Source of the DNA: Synchiropus splendidus
Taxonomy: Eukaryota; Chordata; Actinopteri; Syngnathiformes; Callionymidae
NCBI RefSeq assembly: GCF_027744825.2
Contig: NC_071347.1
Coordinates: 18,478,001 to 18,542,000, forward strand
Length of the DNA stretch: 64,000 bases
Reading direction: 5' to 3'
Below the pieces are notes generated by a model. That model ran no database searches. It saw nothing but the letters and a program-made list of their open reading frames with translations, and had not been told where the DNA came from. The position numbers and the translations under genes are program-made. Position 1 is the stretch's first letter. The number at the start of each line of letters is the position of its first letter. Shown piece by piece: positions 1 through 20,450 of this stretch.

Positions 1-3000
1 ACTGGTTCAGTCAATTCCCTGCCGAACATCATCATGTTTGGAGTTAAACCAGTTGCACTGTGCTTGGTTGCTCGGTAGGCCATGACAGCAAAGGGGATCA
101 TCACGTCCCAGTCCCAGTGACAGCGCTCAGCTGTAGTGGCCAGGATCTTCTGTAGAGTGGCGTTGAATCTTTCCACTTGGCCATCAGACTGTGGACGGAA
201 GGGCGTGGTGTGAGTTTTCTCGATGCCGAACGTTAAGCACATCTTCTGGAACACCTCAGATTCAAAATTGCGGCCCTGGTCACTGTGCAGGGTATGTGGA
301 GCACCGTAACGAGACACCCACTGAGAGGCCAAAACTTCTGCCACAGTCACAGCTTTGTCATCATGGAGGGGGAATGCTTCAACCCACTTAGTAAAATAGT
401 CTTGTATGACCAGTATATACCGATTTCCCCGCTCAGTCTCATTTAGTGGTCCCATAATGTCTAGAGCGACGCGCTCCATGGGGGCACCAACCCTTACCGT
501 TCCCATGGGGGCTTGTGGTGTCTTGCGGGGTCTCGCTTTGGATGCGCAGCTGGTGCAGGTACTACACCACAAGGAGACATCTTCTCTCATTTTGTACCAG
601 TAGTACCGAGTCTGTATTCGGGTGACCGTTCGTTCAACGCCAAAATGTCCTCCAATGAGTCCTTCATGCATCTGTTTTAGGATATCTGCTCGGAAGGATT
701 TGGGCAGCAACACTTGGGGGTAAAACTGCGTGTCGTCCAGGCAGTAGTATTTCCTCATCAAGACTCCATCCCGGATGAAAAGTCTTGCCCATTGACTCCA
801 GTAGGCCTTAGTCGCGGGGCTGTAGGGTGACACGGTGACCCAAGGGGGGCGCTCACTGCCGGACTCGAGCCATGTCTTGACGGGTGAGATGTCAATGTCT
901 GCCTCCTGGGCTCGTTGGAGATCCGTCATGGACCAGCCTTGAAACGAATGGACCGAGTCGTCAGCGTTGATCACCCCCACTATATTCACCTGGAGCGATT
1001 CCGGTCCACTGACGGGCATGTCTGACCCCATCTCACACTGGATAGCCTGATGGGTGACACATTTTGATGGAACTGAAGGAGGCGGCAACTTACACGGACA
1101 AGACTGGCGACAAGGTCTCCGGGACAGGCTGTCCGCGTTGGTGTGGAGCAACCCCGGGCGATGGATGATGTTGAAGTTGTACTCGCCAAGTCTCTCCAGC
1201 CACCTGGCTAGCTGTCCTTCGGGCTCTTTCATCTTGGTCAGCCACCGGAGACTGCTGTGGTCTGTTCTCACGGTGAACTGGCGGCCTAATAAATACTGTC
1301 GAAAATGAGATGTAAATTCGACCACAGCCAACAACTCTCGACGGGTCGTACAGTAGTTTTGTTCCGTCTTGGACAGCTTGCGGCTTCCGTAGGCTAACAC
1401 ACGTTCACTTCCCTCCTGAACCTGGGACAATACTGCACCAATGCCGGTGTCACTGGCATCTGTGTCCAAGATCATCTCACCTTGGTCGAGGGGGTACCCC
1501 AAGATGGGTGCGGTTGACAGCAGTTGCTTCAGTTCATTGAAAGCCACCTGACACTTGTCCGTCCACTCGAACCGGGCATTTTTCTTGGTTAGATTATGGA
1601 GGGGCTCAGCTATTGATGCAAAGTCTTTGACAAAGCGGCGGTAATAGGACGCCAGGCCGACAAACTGACGAACCTCTTGCAGTGAAGTTGGTGGTGGCCA
1701 GTCTTGAACCTTCTGGACTTTTTGAGGGTCGGTGGACACGCCCTTCTCTGACACTATGTGACCAAGGTAGTTCACTTGCCGGCGAAAGAGGCAACATTTA
1801 GCCGGCTTCAGCTTTAGTTGAGCTCGGTGTAGTCGGTTGAACACTTGGCTTAGCCGTTGTAACATCTCAGGCACATCCTTCCCCAGCACTATTATATCAT
1901 CCAGATAGACCAAGCAGGTCTCCCACTGCAGACCAGCCAGAACACGGTCCATTAATCGCTGGAAGGTTGCCGGAGCGTTACACAGTCCAAATGGCATGAC
2001 ATTCCATTCAAATAGGCCGTTTCTGGTACAGAAGGCTGAAGCTTTACGAGCTCGAGGTGTAAGTTCCACCTGCCAGTAGCCGGAAGCCAAGTCTAGTGTG
2101 CTGAACCACTTTGCCGTCGAAAGAGTGTCCAGTGTGTCTTGTATTCGGGGCAGGGGATATGCATCTTTGATGGTGCAGTCATTCAGAGATCTGTAGTCAA
2201 TGCAGAGACGATAAGTTCCATCTTTTTTTCGTACCATCACAATAGGCGATGCCCAGCTGCTGTGGCTACGCTTAGCGAGTCCGAGCTCCAGGTTCTGCTG
2301 TATCTGCTCATCAGCATCACGCTGTTTCTCCCATGCCATTCTTCGTGGTGGTTGCTTGACTGGGGCACCTGGACGAGTGATGATGTCGTGTTGGACCAGA
2401 TTTGTGCGACCAATATCATCCGGGCCAGTGGAAAATACACTGCTGTAGGTGCATAACAGTTGCGCCAGTTGAACTCGCTCTCGGTTACTTAACTCTGCTG
2501 AGCTTTTTGTATAGAGTTCTCGCAGATGTGGTGGCAGTGTAAACGACTGGTCAGTTGCACTGGAGACCATTATGTTGCTTGTGGACTGCAGCGGTGTAGC
2601 AGGCTGGAGGAATCCAGCAATGGCCCCCTTCTTGATAGTCACAGCCCTGTTGCCCGGATTGAAAATGCGTAGTGGCACAGGTTGAAGCTTGGCTGGTTCC
2701 ACCAACACTCTGGCAACAAGCAATCTGTATTTCTCCACAAATCCTTTGGTGGGACTCAGAACCACTTGGCCTTCAATACAGCTTCCCGCATGGGTCATTC
2801 CCCTCACCAAATACTCATGACCGGGCAGCAAGACAACAGTTCGGCACACTTTCACAGCACTAGTCTTTTTCTTTGTGTCGGGACGGTAAAACGGCACTTC
2901 TTCTCCAAACAAGATAATGTGCTGTTTCCCATAATCCAAACGTGCTTGTGCTTGAATCAGGAATGGCTGGCCAAGAAGGGCATCATCACCCACGATGTCT

Positions 3001-4589
3001 GCGATCAGAAAGGGCACACTGACTTGTCTGTTGTGGAACTGCACTGTGAGGTCGGCTTCTCCGTGCACAGGAACAATACCAGGTCCCACACCTACTAGGG
3101 TTGTGACCGTCGGTGGCTGCAGTGGTGGGCGAACATCTGGCTGGAGAGCGTTGTACAGTCGAAGAGGGAAAACACTTCTAGCCGCCCCAGTGTCCAAGAC
3201 AGCGTACACCTCCAGGTCACCGACCAGCATGCTGACACTCATTTCTTGACTCGGGTTGTGATGGAGGGTGGCAGGTTTAGGCTGCGTTGGACTCTGTTTG
3301 TATGCCGGAGCTCTGGTTGGCTGTCTTGGTGATGGACACTCACGCCTCATATGTCCCAACCCTGAGCAGTTGTGGCAGCGAATGTCCTCCCACTTCATGT
3401 CGTGGCGGGCAGACATCTTACGTGGGGGGCAACGTGGAATGGCTGGAGGGCTAGGGGGCACAGATGCTCTGCTGGGCAGGGTCGGCATTGAAACATGTTC
3501 TGTACCTTCGACTTCTACTCCTTCCTTGACAACAGCTGCTCTTTGCCGTCGTTCACTGGAACTAAGGGACCCAGAATGAGCAAAACTGGCCACATACAAT
3601 GCAGCGCGCTTGGTGGTCTCATGGCGCCTTGCAATATCATATGCTTGAGCCAGAGTACGTGGGCGCTGTTCTAATAATTTCTGGACAATCTCTGCATCTC
3701 CCACAGCAGATGTAAAGACCTCCACACCGATAGTGTCCTGTTCTACTTCACTTCTGTCACTGTAGGCCACCGAGACTTTCCCATATATGTCGTCCCTCAA
3801 CAAGTGAAGAGACTCACCAGTCTTCCGCACCCTCTGACGGAGTTCGATTGCCACCGCCGCAGCATGCTCTGATGACGGTCCGTAGGCAGTTTCCATCTCC
3901 TCCACCAGGCGGTCATAATCCCACCTAGCAGAGCGTGGATTACGATGGACGATGGCACCAGCAGGCCCAACTAAACAAAACTTTAACTGCACGGTCATTG
4001 TCTTCTCAGACCAGTTGTTGGCGTGGGCGCAGCTCTCAAACTTGTATAAGAATTCTCTCCATGGTGTAGTGCCATCATACTGCCCGGGCCGAAGCGTGGG
4101 GACTCTCTCTTCTGTGCCGGTATCGTCTTCACTATCAGAAGGCGACTCCTGGTGCAGGTGACGCTGACCTGACACACCACGTCCACTTTGCATGACAGCG
4201 GTTCGGCCTCCAACTCTCAAGTGATTCATTGGATCAGTCAACTGATCACACACTTCTGTACTCTGTGGGTGACCAGAAGGATTTCGGTGGGTGTATGGAA
4301 GACCAAATTCCATGGGAGTACTCTGAACATAATTTCCAGTGCGACCACCAGAGAATGGGTTCACATGTGGCGTGGAAAACTGTGAATAGTCCGGGTCATA
4401 ACTGTCCACGTCATCAATAAACGGATTCGTGTTTTTCCACTTGGGCCGGCGAGCCTCACTCAAAGGATGAAACACGTAACCCCCTTTCCTCTGTTCATTC
4501 TTGGCAAATTGTTTGAACGGGTTATCACTTTCATTCCACAAACAGTATTTTTCGTTGTCCACTAAGCGTCCGTCACGTCCTTCACTCAT
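1..4589 (-). CDS. Ty3/gypsy-type gag-pol polyprotein, single open frame, cut by the left window edge
   Basis: This is the polyprotein of an LTR retrotransposon; its products would package the RNA, copy it to DNA and integrate it. I read the minus frame from ATG 4589-4587 to base 3 and met no stop codon, giving 1,529 codons with no C-terminus in the window. Seen in order: a gag-like region; a CCHC zinc knuckle (C405, C408, H413, C418); an aspartic protease motif DTG (D466); the reverse transcriptase motif YLDD (895-898); an RNase H start (D1042 in DTDASDTG); and an integrase with a zinc-finger CxxC (1342, 1345) and D1377, D1437, E1473, which is exact D,D-35-E spacing. Protease-RT-RNase H-integrase order is the Ty3/gypsy (Metaviridae) order, not copia. 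Gag and pol share one frame. Family name and any chromodomain cannot be judged. The start is the first in-frame ATG after the LTR and primer site. Confidence 0.9.
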   Translation of the reverse strand, partial: MSEGRDGRLVDNEKYCLWNESDNPFKQFAKNEQRKGGYVFHPLSEARRPKWKNTNPFIDDVDSYDPDYSQFSTPHVNPFSGGRTGNYVQSTPMEFGLPYTHRNPSGHPQSTEVCDQLTDPMNHLRVGGRTAVMQSGRGVSGQRHLHQESPSDSEDDTGTEERVPTLRPGQYDGTTPWREFLYKFESCAHANNWSEKTMTVQLKFCLVGPAGAIVHRNPRSARWDYDRLVEEMETAYGPSSEHAAAVAIELRQRVRKTGESLHLLRDDIYGKVSVAYSDRSEVEQDTIGVEVFTSAVGDAEIVQKLLEQRPRTLAQAYDIARRHETTKRAALYVASFAHSGSLSSSERRQRAAVVKEGVEVEGTEHVSMPTLPSRASVPPSPPAIPRCPPRKMSARHDMKWEDIRCHNCSGLGHMRRECPSPRQPTRAPAYKQSPTQPKPATLHHNPSQEMSVSMLVGDLEVYAVLDTGAARSVFPLRLYNALQPDVRPPLQPPTVTTLVGVGPGIVPVHGEADLTVQFHNRQVSVPFLIADIVGDDALLGQPFLIQAQARLDYGKQHIILFGEEVPFYRPDTKKKTSAVKVCRTVVLLPGHEYLVRGMTHAGSCIEGQVVLSPTKGFVEKYRLLVARVLVEPAKLQPVPLRIFNPGNRAVTIKKGAIAGFLQPATPLQSTSNIMVSSATDQSFTLPPHLRELYTKSSAELSNRERVQLAQLLCTYSSVFSTGPDDIGRTNLVQHDIITRPGAPVKQPPRRMAWEKQRDADEQIQQNLELGLAKRSHSSWASPIVMVRKKDGTYRLCIDYRSLNDCTIKDAYPLPRIQDTLDTLSTAKWFSTLDLASGYWQVELTPRARKASAFCTRNGLFEWNVMPFGLCNAPATFQRLMDRVLAGLQWETCLVYLDDIIVLGKDVPEMLQRLSQVFNRLHRAQLKLKPAKCCLFRRQVNYLGHIVSEKGVSTDPQKVQKVQDWPPPTSLQEVRQFVGLASYYRRFVKDFASIAEPLHNLTKKNARFEWTDKCQVAFNELKQLLSTAPILGYPLDQGEMILDTDASDTGIGAVLSQVQEGSERVLAYGSRKLSKTEQNYCTTRRELLAVVEFTSHFRQYLLGRQFTVRTDHSSLRWLTKMKEPEGQLARWLERLGEYNFNIIHRPGLLHTNADSLSRRPCRQSCPCKLPPPSVPSKCVTHQAIQCEMGSDMPVSGPESLQVNIVGVINADDSVHSFQGWSMTDLQRAQEADIDISPVKTWLESGSERPPWVTVSPYSPATKAYWSQWARLFIRDGVLMRKYYCLDDTQFYPQVLLPKSFRADILKQMHEGLIGGHFGVERTVTRIQTRYYWYKMREDVSLWCSTCTSCASKARPRKTPQAPMGTVRVGAPMERVALDIMGPLNETERGNRYILVIQDYFTKWVEAFPLHDDKAVTVAEVLASQWVSRYGAPHTLHSDQGRNFESEVFQKMCLTFGIEKTHTTPFRPQSDGQVERFNATLQKILATTAERCHWDWDVMIPFAVMAYRATKHSATGLTPNMMMFGRELTEP

Positions 4590-4746
4590 GGCGAACTTGT
4601 TGCTGCTAACTCCTCCGGACATCCAAACTCGTGGTGTAGCTTAGCAATTAGCTCCTCCGTTCCTCACCGACACGGTTCGACTTTTTAAAACTTTCTTTCA
4701 GCGTATGTCACTTTAAACGTGCTCACCACAGTGTCCCGAGCCTCCA

Positions 4747-4764
4747 GTCCCTTCGTGGTCGCCA
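4747..4764 (-). promoter_or_regulatory. Candidate tRNA primer-binding site of the gypsy element
   Basis: On the minus strand the bases just inside the LTR read TGGCGACCACGAAGGGAC. A TGG start matches the complement of a tRNA CCA end, as primer-binding sites do, and one base separates it from the LTR end. I cannot name the tRNA. Confidence 0.55.
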
Positions 4765-4765
4765 G

Positions 4766-5200
4766 TGTTAAACCTTTCCTGCCTCCTCACCGGACCGTGG
4801 TCGGGCGTCACAGGGGAGGTGTTCCGTCACCTCCAAGGCTGGAGCGCGCACTCCAGGGTTTAATGTCCTTTTCGTCGGCTGGAGCTGGGACATGGATGAG
4901 TCGAGTCTTTGGTAGAGCGTTCTTATGGTTTATTTCGTCGCAGTTCGAACTTCACACGTACCGGGCACTTCTACACGTTTTCTTCCCCAGAGAGACGTCA
5001 ATCTCCCGGCAGCCCCTCCCACACGCAGCGGCCACACCACACATACACGAACAGCGGCAGACACTCCACACTCACTCCTACAACAGAGTGCATACAGAAA
5101 GTGCAGAATAAAATAGAACTTTTCAGACCAGTAAGAAGAGAAGCGCTCTGCAGCACCATCTGCTGTCCAAGAAGCTCAAGAACAATAAAGTGGCTACACA
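4766..5200 (-). repeat. Candidate 5' LTR of the gypsy element
   Basis: The LTR is inferred from position and ends, because the matching 3' LTR lies beyond the left edge. On the minus strand it would run from TGTGTAGCC at 5200 to TTTAACA at 4766, so it has TG...CA ends and is about 435 bp. The inner end abuts the primer-binding site. An AATAAA signal on the minus strand lies at 4929-4934, and a small GC-rich hairpin (arms CTGGAG/CTCCAG) at 4839-4856. The outer boundary is less certain than the inner one. Confidence 0.5.
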
Positions 5201-5639
5201 ATGTAATAAAAAATGTGTTGATATATGTGTATATACTGTATATATGGGTGCATGCGGTGCACTCTGAGGTGCAGTGGTGGGGGTTCACCACTAGGGGAGC
5301 TGACGGCTGAACAACCAGTAAACGCGCGGTAGCAGAGTTTGACCTGCAAATTCACCTTGTTCATGTTGGTGTTTCTCGCAGGTATTCAGGCGGTGAGTGA
5401 GAGTGAATGAATGAAGTCACGTGACGTGATTATTTTACTGCTGAGGAAGATGACGTTCAGCCCGCGACATTCATGTCAAAGTACCCAGTGTTTTTAGGGT
5501 TTATTTAGAAGAGGAATCGTCGGCCAGTTCACATTATCGGTTTGTGTTTCTAGTATTTAAAATGCATAAGAACTGAAGCCCCACGGGTTTTCTGTTTATA
5601 CTCTTTTTTACATTAATCAATGTACATTACATTCCTCAC
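5201..5639. other. Unassigned sequence between gypsy LTR and LINE
   Basis: This 440-bp stretch holds a short AT-rich alternating tract near 5220-5245 and otherwise nothing I can assign. It may contain remains of the LINE 5' part, but no recognisable coding similarity is visible. Confidence 0.4.
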
Positions 5640-6795
5640 CTGTGGTTTTAACGTGAGCAACAGTTTGGCTTCATGCCAAAAAAAGAGCTCCACAGACGTA
5701 GTGTTTGCTTTGAGGATGTTCATGGAGAAGCACAGAGAAGGTCAGAAGGAGCTCCATTGTGTGTTTGTGGACCTGGAGAAAGCATACGACAGCGTGCCAA
5801 GAGAAGAGTTGTGGTATTGTATGAGGAAGTCTGGAGTGGCAGAGATGTATGTTGGAGTGGTGCAGGATGCATGTGTACCAGGTGTGAGACAGTGGTGAGG
5901 TGTGCTGCAGGTGTCACAGAGGAGTTGAAGGTGGAGGTGGGACTGCACCAAGGCTCAGCTCTGAGCCCCTTCTTGTTTGCCATGGTGATGGACAGGTTGA
6001 CAGACAAGAAGCCCATTGGACCATGATGTTTGCAGATGACGTTGTGATCTGTGGTGAGAGCAGGGAGCAAGTGGAAGATAAGCTAGAGAGGTGGAGGATT
6101 GCTTTAGAAAGGAGCGGAATGAAGGTTAGCAGCAGTAAGATGGAATTCATGTGTGTGAATGAGAGGGAGCCAAGTGGACAGGTGAAGTTACAGCATGCAG
6201 AGATAAAGAAGGTGGGGGTTTGAAGTACTTACTCAACTGTCCAGGGCCATGGAGAGTGTGAGGAAGAGGTGAAGAAGCGGGTGCAGGCAGGATGGAATCG
6301 TTGGAGAAAAGTGTCAGGTGTGATGCGCGACAAAAGGGTGTCGGCAAGGATGAAAGGGAAAGTGTCCAAAAGGGTGGTGAGGCCAGCAATGTTGTATGGT
6401 TTGGAAACAGTGGCACTGAGGAAAAGACAGGAGGCAGAGCTGGAGGTAGCAGAGATGAAGATGCTGAGCTTCTCTCTGGGAGTGAGCAGGATGATGATAG
6501 GATCAGAGGGACAGCACATGTCAGGTGTTTAGGAGACCAAGTCAGAGAGGCTGGATGGAGATGGTTTGGACATGTACAGAGGAGAGAGAGCCAGTACCTT
6601 GGTAGGAAGATGTTGAGGTTGGAACTGCCTGGCAGAAGGTGGAGAGGAAGGCCAAAGAGGAGATTAATGGAGGTGGTGAAGGAGGACATGAGGTTTGCAG
6701 GTTTGAGAGAAGAGGAAGCAGAGGACAGGGTGAGATGGAGGAACATGATCCACTGTGGCCACACGTGAAGGGAGAAGCCAGAAGGAAAAGAAAGA
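5640..6795 (+). pseudogene. Non-LTR retrotransposon (fish RTE-like LINE) reverse transcriptase, 3' part, decayed
   Basis: This is the C-terminal half of a LINE endonuclease-reverse transcriptase polyprotein. Recognisable pieces in order are FGFMPKKSSTD and VFVDLEKAYDSVPREELW near 5660-5810, EVGLHQGSALSPFLF near 5935-5980, the catalytic MMFADDVVI near 6022-6050, then VRPAMLYGLETVALRKRQ near 6380-6430, RWFGHVQRRES near 6560-6595 and GRRWRGRPKRR near 6630-6665. These segments fall in all three plus frames and an in-frame stop follows KKPIGP near 6026, so at least three frame changes interrupt it. The endonuclease domain is missing (5' truncation is usual for LINEs). The final bases resemble the common fish LINE 3' end. 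RTE-like is from general likeness; the clade is not proven. Confidence 0.85.
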
Positions 6796-7264
6796 CCTGT
6801 GGTTTAAACGTTCATTTTGTTCTCTATTTCTGTTTTATGTATCTGGTTTACTCCATTCCTGATTCGTTCTCTTGACATGCATTTCGTATAGTACCAGGGC
6901 TGTTCAGAGCAACTCATCGATCTCAGTTAATAATGATGGAAAATGTCTGACCCTCTACCAGCTTCTTAGATACGCCTCTGCTCCGTGACCACCAGAGGTC
7001 GCTGTGTTCTAAACCTAACTGGAGCTGTGAAGACAGATGCTTAACAAACAATCTTAAATAAAAGGTGAAAGTTCCCACAGAGATGGTATTTTCCCAGCGT
7101 GGAGGGTGAACTCCCAGTACAGGGGAGAGCTGGTAAGAACCCTGATGATCGATTTTCATGTGTCATTTTTGCCTTATTTAAATGTGCAGGATGATCTCTC
7201 TCTCTCTCTCTATTCTAGGATTGTTTGATGCTGAAGTCATCCTGTGGTGTCCTCTCTCAGACCT
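6796..7264. other. Intergenic sequence, no gene seen
   Basis: No coding similarity or RNA gene is visible. A short TC run lies at 7195-7211. The downstream part merges into a SINE-like tail. Confidence 0.4.
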
Positions 7265-7345
7265 GACCGACCTGTGATGGACTGCTGGCGTCCAGGATGA
7301 CCCCCCCCAACTCTTGCCCCAAGTCGCTGGGAATAAGCAAGAACG
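7265..7345 (+). repeat. SINE/L2-like tail fragment
   Basis: The words gtgatggactg, gcgtccagga, ctcttgcccc and cgctgggaataagc occur in the order typical of the 3' half of the abundant fish SINE/L2-like repeats. Only the tail is present. Confidence 0.55.
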
Positions 7346-7551
7346 AATGAGCATCACCTCGTCGAGCACTTTCAGCCGTTTAATGACAGTACTTTAGAAC
7401 ACGATCCCGCCGCACCACATTCAAGTCTCCGTTACACTCGGATGGTCACGGCTCAAAGAAGCCTCCACACTTGACCTTGAAGGACGTCTTGAACGATAAG
7501 AGTTTTGTTTGTGCAGACGGTTTCAAGGCGACAGCAGTGGGTCAAGCTAAG

Positions 7552-7557
7552 TTTATT
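7552..7557 (-). terminator. Candidate polyadenylation signal of IDH2
   Basis: The minus strand reads AATAAA here, about 310 bp past the IDH2 stop codon. That gives a 3' UTR of roughly 330 bp. A second A/T-rich cluster near 7660 is an alternative. Confidence 0.5.
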
Positions 7558-7864
7558 GACAAGTGCATTTGACAGGCTTCAGTCTGGCTCAAGGCTTTAC
7601 AGAAGAATGAATACAGTACTTCACATTACAAAAATAAAACCTTGTAAATATGGGACAGATTATTTATTTTCCAAAGGAGGGATCGGTCTGAAGGGACGCC
7701 CTCGAGTAACATCGACTAACAGAACGCTACACTCTATAGAGACGGTACGTTACGTGCCCTTCAGATAAAATGTATGGGAATTGAATGACCTTTTTTTAAG
7801 TTAAAAATGAGGTACAAAAACAATGTGACAGCGCCACCTCCAGGCCGACGGTGCTCATCATCCT

Positions 7865-17381
<9,517 letters not shown>

Positions 17382-17588
17382 GTTCAACCAGACCGGGTCT
17401 AGCAGCGGTTCACACTCAGAGAGAGCGAAAGAGAGAGGGGGAGAAGCTCGAGAGCGCCTCCGCAATATAGCGAGCCGCAGCGGCAGCACCGCCCTCCCTC
17501 CTCCCCCGGCGGGAGACGCTGAGCGTGACGTCGGGGTCAGTGACGGAAGCGGGATTTCGGTGCCTTCTCAAATAAAGTGCCACACAAC

Positions 17589-17670
17589 AAGAATAATAAT
17601 AATAATAACAACACTAACAATAATAATAATAATAACACTAATAATAATAATAACAGTAACAAATAATAAC
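17589..17670. repeat. AAT-rich trinucleotide microsatellite
   Basis: Runs of aat, interrupted by aac and act triplets, extend about 80 bp upstream of the IDH2 promoter. Confidence 0.9.
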
Positions 17671-18342
17671 AAAACGCGCGTGGATTAGTCAGATATTCAC
17701 AAAAATCAAGATTCATAGCGTTCAAAGCAAGAGCAAATTATTTCATATTTACCAAGAACTAAAACTGAGATAAAGCATTAAAAGTAATAACTAAAAAAAA
17801 AAAAATCATAAATTCACAAGTTGGCGCGTGACAGGTGAACACCTATGTTTGCATTCTACAAGTACACCACTAGATGTCGCAATTTCAAAACACTCAAACT
17901 TAGGGACAGATCGAAAGTAAATTAAATACTATTATTAAAAAAATAACCTTTTTTTCTGTCAAGCCATGAGTCATGCTCTTGTAAAATAGTATTAGTTACA
18001 CAGTATCCAGGATTAAATTCATAGTTTGGAACACTTATTCAAAACTTTCTTGGGAGTTTCACATTGTACAAATTGTTATTCTACAAGGACATTCATACTT
18101 TGTTTTGGGAGCGAATATTTTTTTTTGATGAACCATAGTAGAATGTATTCAATTACGCAATATGTAGTTAACTTGTATTATTATTATTATTATAAATTAA
18201 TTTTAACCCACAGATTTTGTTTTGCTGCTTTTTTTCCTTAAAGAAATGTCTTTTCTCTTAAAAGAAAGAGGACTCTGGATCACATGCAAAGACTAATATT
18301 TACTGATTGAAATCGAAACAAGTATTAAATCCAATCTCCTTT

Positions 18343-18377
18343 ATCAGTCCTTCAAACGCAACATTTGAAGGACTGAT
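18343..18377. repeat. Perfect 14-bp inverted repeat (hairpin)
   Basis: The arms atcagtccttcaaa and tttgaaggactgat flank a 7-nt loop (cgcaaca). After one mismatch three more outer pairs form. It lies upstream of IDH2 in the intergenic space. Confidence 0.8.
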
Positions 18378-18588
18378 CAAGCGCACATGCTTATCAGTAA
18401 AACAGTGACAAATTGAATTTTCCTCTCCGGTCCTTGTCGACAGCCACAGTGAGTGACTCCTCCATATAAATGGAAATCGAGAAAAAACAAGGTGACATTT
18501 CCAGAGATCGCTCTTGGAATGAAATTAATTTATCGTCACGTGCCAACCTCTAATTATAGCATAGGAAACTTACCATACCGGGAGGGAG

Positions 18589-18590
<2 letters not shown>

Positions 18591-18625
<35 letters not shown>
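18591..18625. repeat. (GT)n microsatellite
   Basis: About 17 uninterrupted GT units. Confidence 0.97.
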
Positions 18626-18627
<2 letters not shown>

Positions 18628-19347
18628 ACCGTCACGTGAGTGGCTTGGAGCGCAGCCAGGTAAAGAGACGTCCAGATCACTGGAGTGTTCTTCACTCCAG
18701 TGCAGTCCAACACAAAAAGCTCATCTCCAGTATACATGTCATTGTTGATCTGAGAGCAGCCGACTGCTTGTTTGCGGTGAACTTTGGTGAACTTTGACCT
18801 TGTAGTCTGTCAACAGTCTCGACCAACAATGCCCAGAATCTTAACACCGTCAGGGGTCACCTTGTGAACCTCTCAGGTCAAAGTCGTATTGTTAGCGGGC
18901 TTTTATTGTCCCTCCTCACCGAGACATAGAAAGTTACTCATTGCACCCACTGAAACTTAGGTACATGCCTTTTAGTCAAATGTTTTTTTAATTTTTTTTA
19001 TCACAGTAGTCATTAGCTGCTCCGACTGTCATTTGCTCACCACACGCTGCTATTACCGTCATCTCAGTTCTGCCTCACACCTTCTACCTTTTCATGCTCC
19101 CACACGCGCTCGTTGAGGAGTTGAAGTTATCATTGATGTTATATTTATCTTCCTTGTTCCACAGCTACGCTCATGTGAAGTGAAAGATAGGACACTAGCG
19201 CTCTCTATTGGAGATCATGAGACAGAACAGAGCAGAACATCATGTTCACTTCCGGTATCAGTTCGGTGTCGGACAATTATTTTCAAGTCATACGTCAATG
19301 ATAATAATGATTTATTTGTATTTTTGTATTTGATCTTAGAAGATGGT

Positions 19348-19349
<2 letters not shown>

Positions 19350-19381
<32 letters not shown>
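19350..19381. repeat. (TTA)n microsatellite
   Basis: About ten TTA units between non-repetitive flanks. Confidence 0.95.
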
Positions 19382-20261
19382 GTAATTGCATCATGTGGGC
19401 ATAATGTACATATTGCAAATAGAAAATATTATGATTATTATTTCAGTCTGTCCCTTTCAAAAATTCTGTTTCCTATTTTTTTTCCCTGATTTCGCAAAGA
19501 TGGACTTTATCATAGAGGGTTTTGCAATTCATACCTGACTTATAATGGTTGAAATCATCAACATTGTGGAACATGAGGCAATGAATCCAGTTGATTTAAA
19601 TAGAGCCAAAGCTCAGAGGAGGTTGGTGATGCAGCAGAGCTTTGCTGACCTCTTTTGTATCACACTTGAAAAGACGCTGAGGATGGGGGGGAATAGTTCC
19701 AAAAGGCTCTATTCAGGAAGAATAGGTGGATGAATAAATGGGTGACTGAGTAAATGAAGTTGAAGTTGATTTTTTTTCTTTTTTTTTTTTGCATTTACTA
19801 GGTGCGACTGGTTGTCCAGCGCAGAGGCAGTAAAAGCATGTCTTGTCTGGAAAACATTAATGGAACTTAGTTCACATCTGGCTCTGTCACTTTGAATGAT
19901 GGACGCTGCCACACTGAGGTGAGATTTCACACCTTCCAATCGTGCTCAAGGACACTGCTGTCAGCGAAGGACCCCACACTGAAAAAAATGAATGCAATTT
20001 CATTTAACGTTGTTCCGCTGAGGAATTTAATGCAGCGCTTGCTGCATATTTTATGTTGCTAACAAATACTTTTTCAACATACTGATGAATATTCAAATTC
20101 AATAAGTGGGGTAGAATAACTTAACAATTCTACTATTATTACTATTATGGACAATTTAATGTCATTTTATAGTACAATTGATGACAATTGGTGGTCTTGT
20201 TTACACTGAGTGTCGGTGGTTGTTAAAACAAGCTGACTACAAGATGTTTGCAGAGTATTCC

Positions 20262-20450
20262 CAGCTACACAGGGTGAGAGGCAGGGACGCCCTGAGCGGT
20301 CCACTGGTTCATAAGTGGACCTAGAGTCAGTCAGTCACCGACGATTTTAGAGTCTTCTCTGCCTGTCTTGGTGGAGCATATGGAGAACACCTACGCCTCA
20401 CACAGGAGGAGTCAAACCCACAACCTTCCTGCAGCACAACCACAATGCTT
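20262..20450 (-). repeat. SINE/L2-like repeat copy, inverted
   Basis: Read on the minus strand this has the layout of the common fish tRNA-headed SINE with an L2-like tail. On the plus strand the word order is gtgagaggcagggacgccct, then tttagagtc, gagaacacctacgc, and an anti-B-box-like stretch near 20410-20430. It is diverged and partly deleted. Confidence 0.55.

Larger units (their letters stand above)
17671..20261. other. Intergenic DNA between IDH2 and ANKRD34C
   Basis: Apart from the listed hairpin and microsatellites I see no gene. Poly-A/T tracts occur near 17792-17804 and 19770-19790. Confidence 0.5.

Noticed and set aside
2139..3579. Plus-strand frames within 1-4600
   Set aside because: They are antisense to the gypsy gag-pol frame and carry no recognisable domains.
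17537..17725. Leucine-rich frame and other frames across microsatellites (also 10785-10985, 37057-37324)
   Set aside because: The translations are only the AAT or AT repeats read as runs of Leu or Tyr-Ile.
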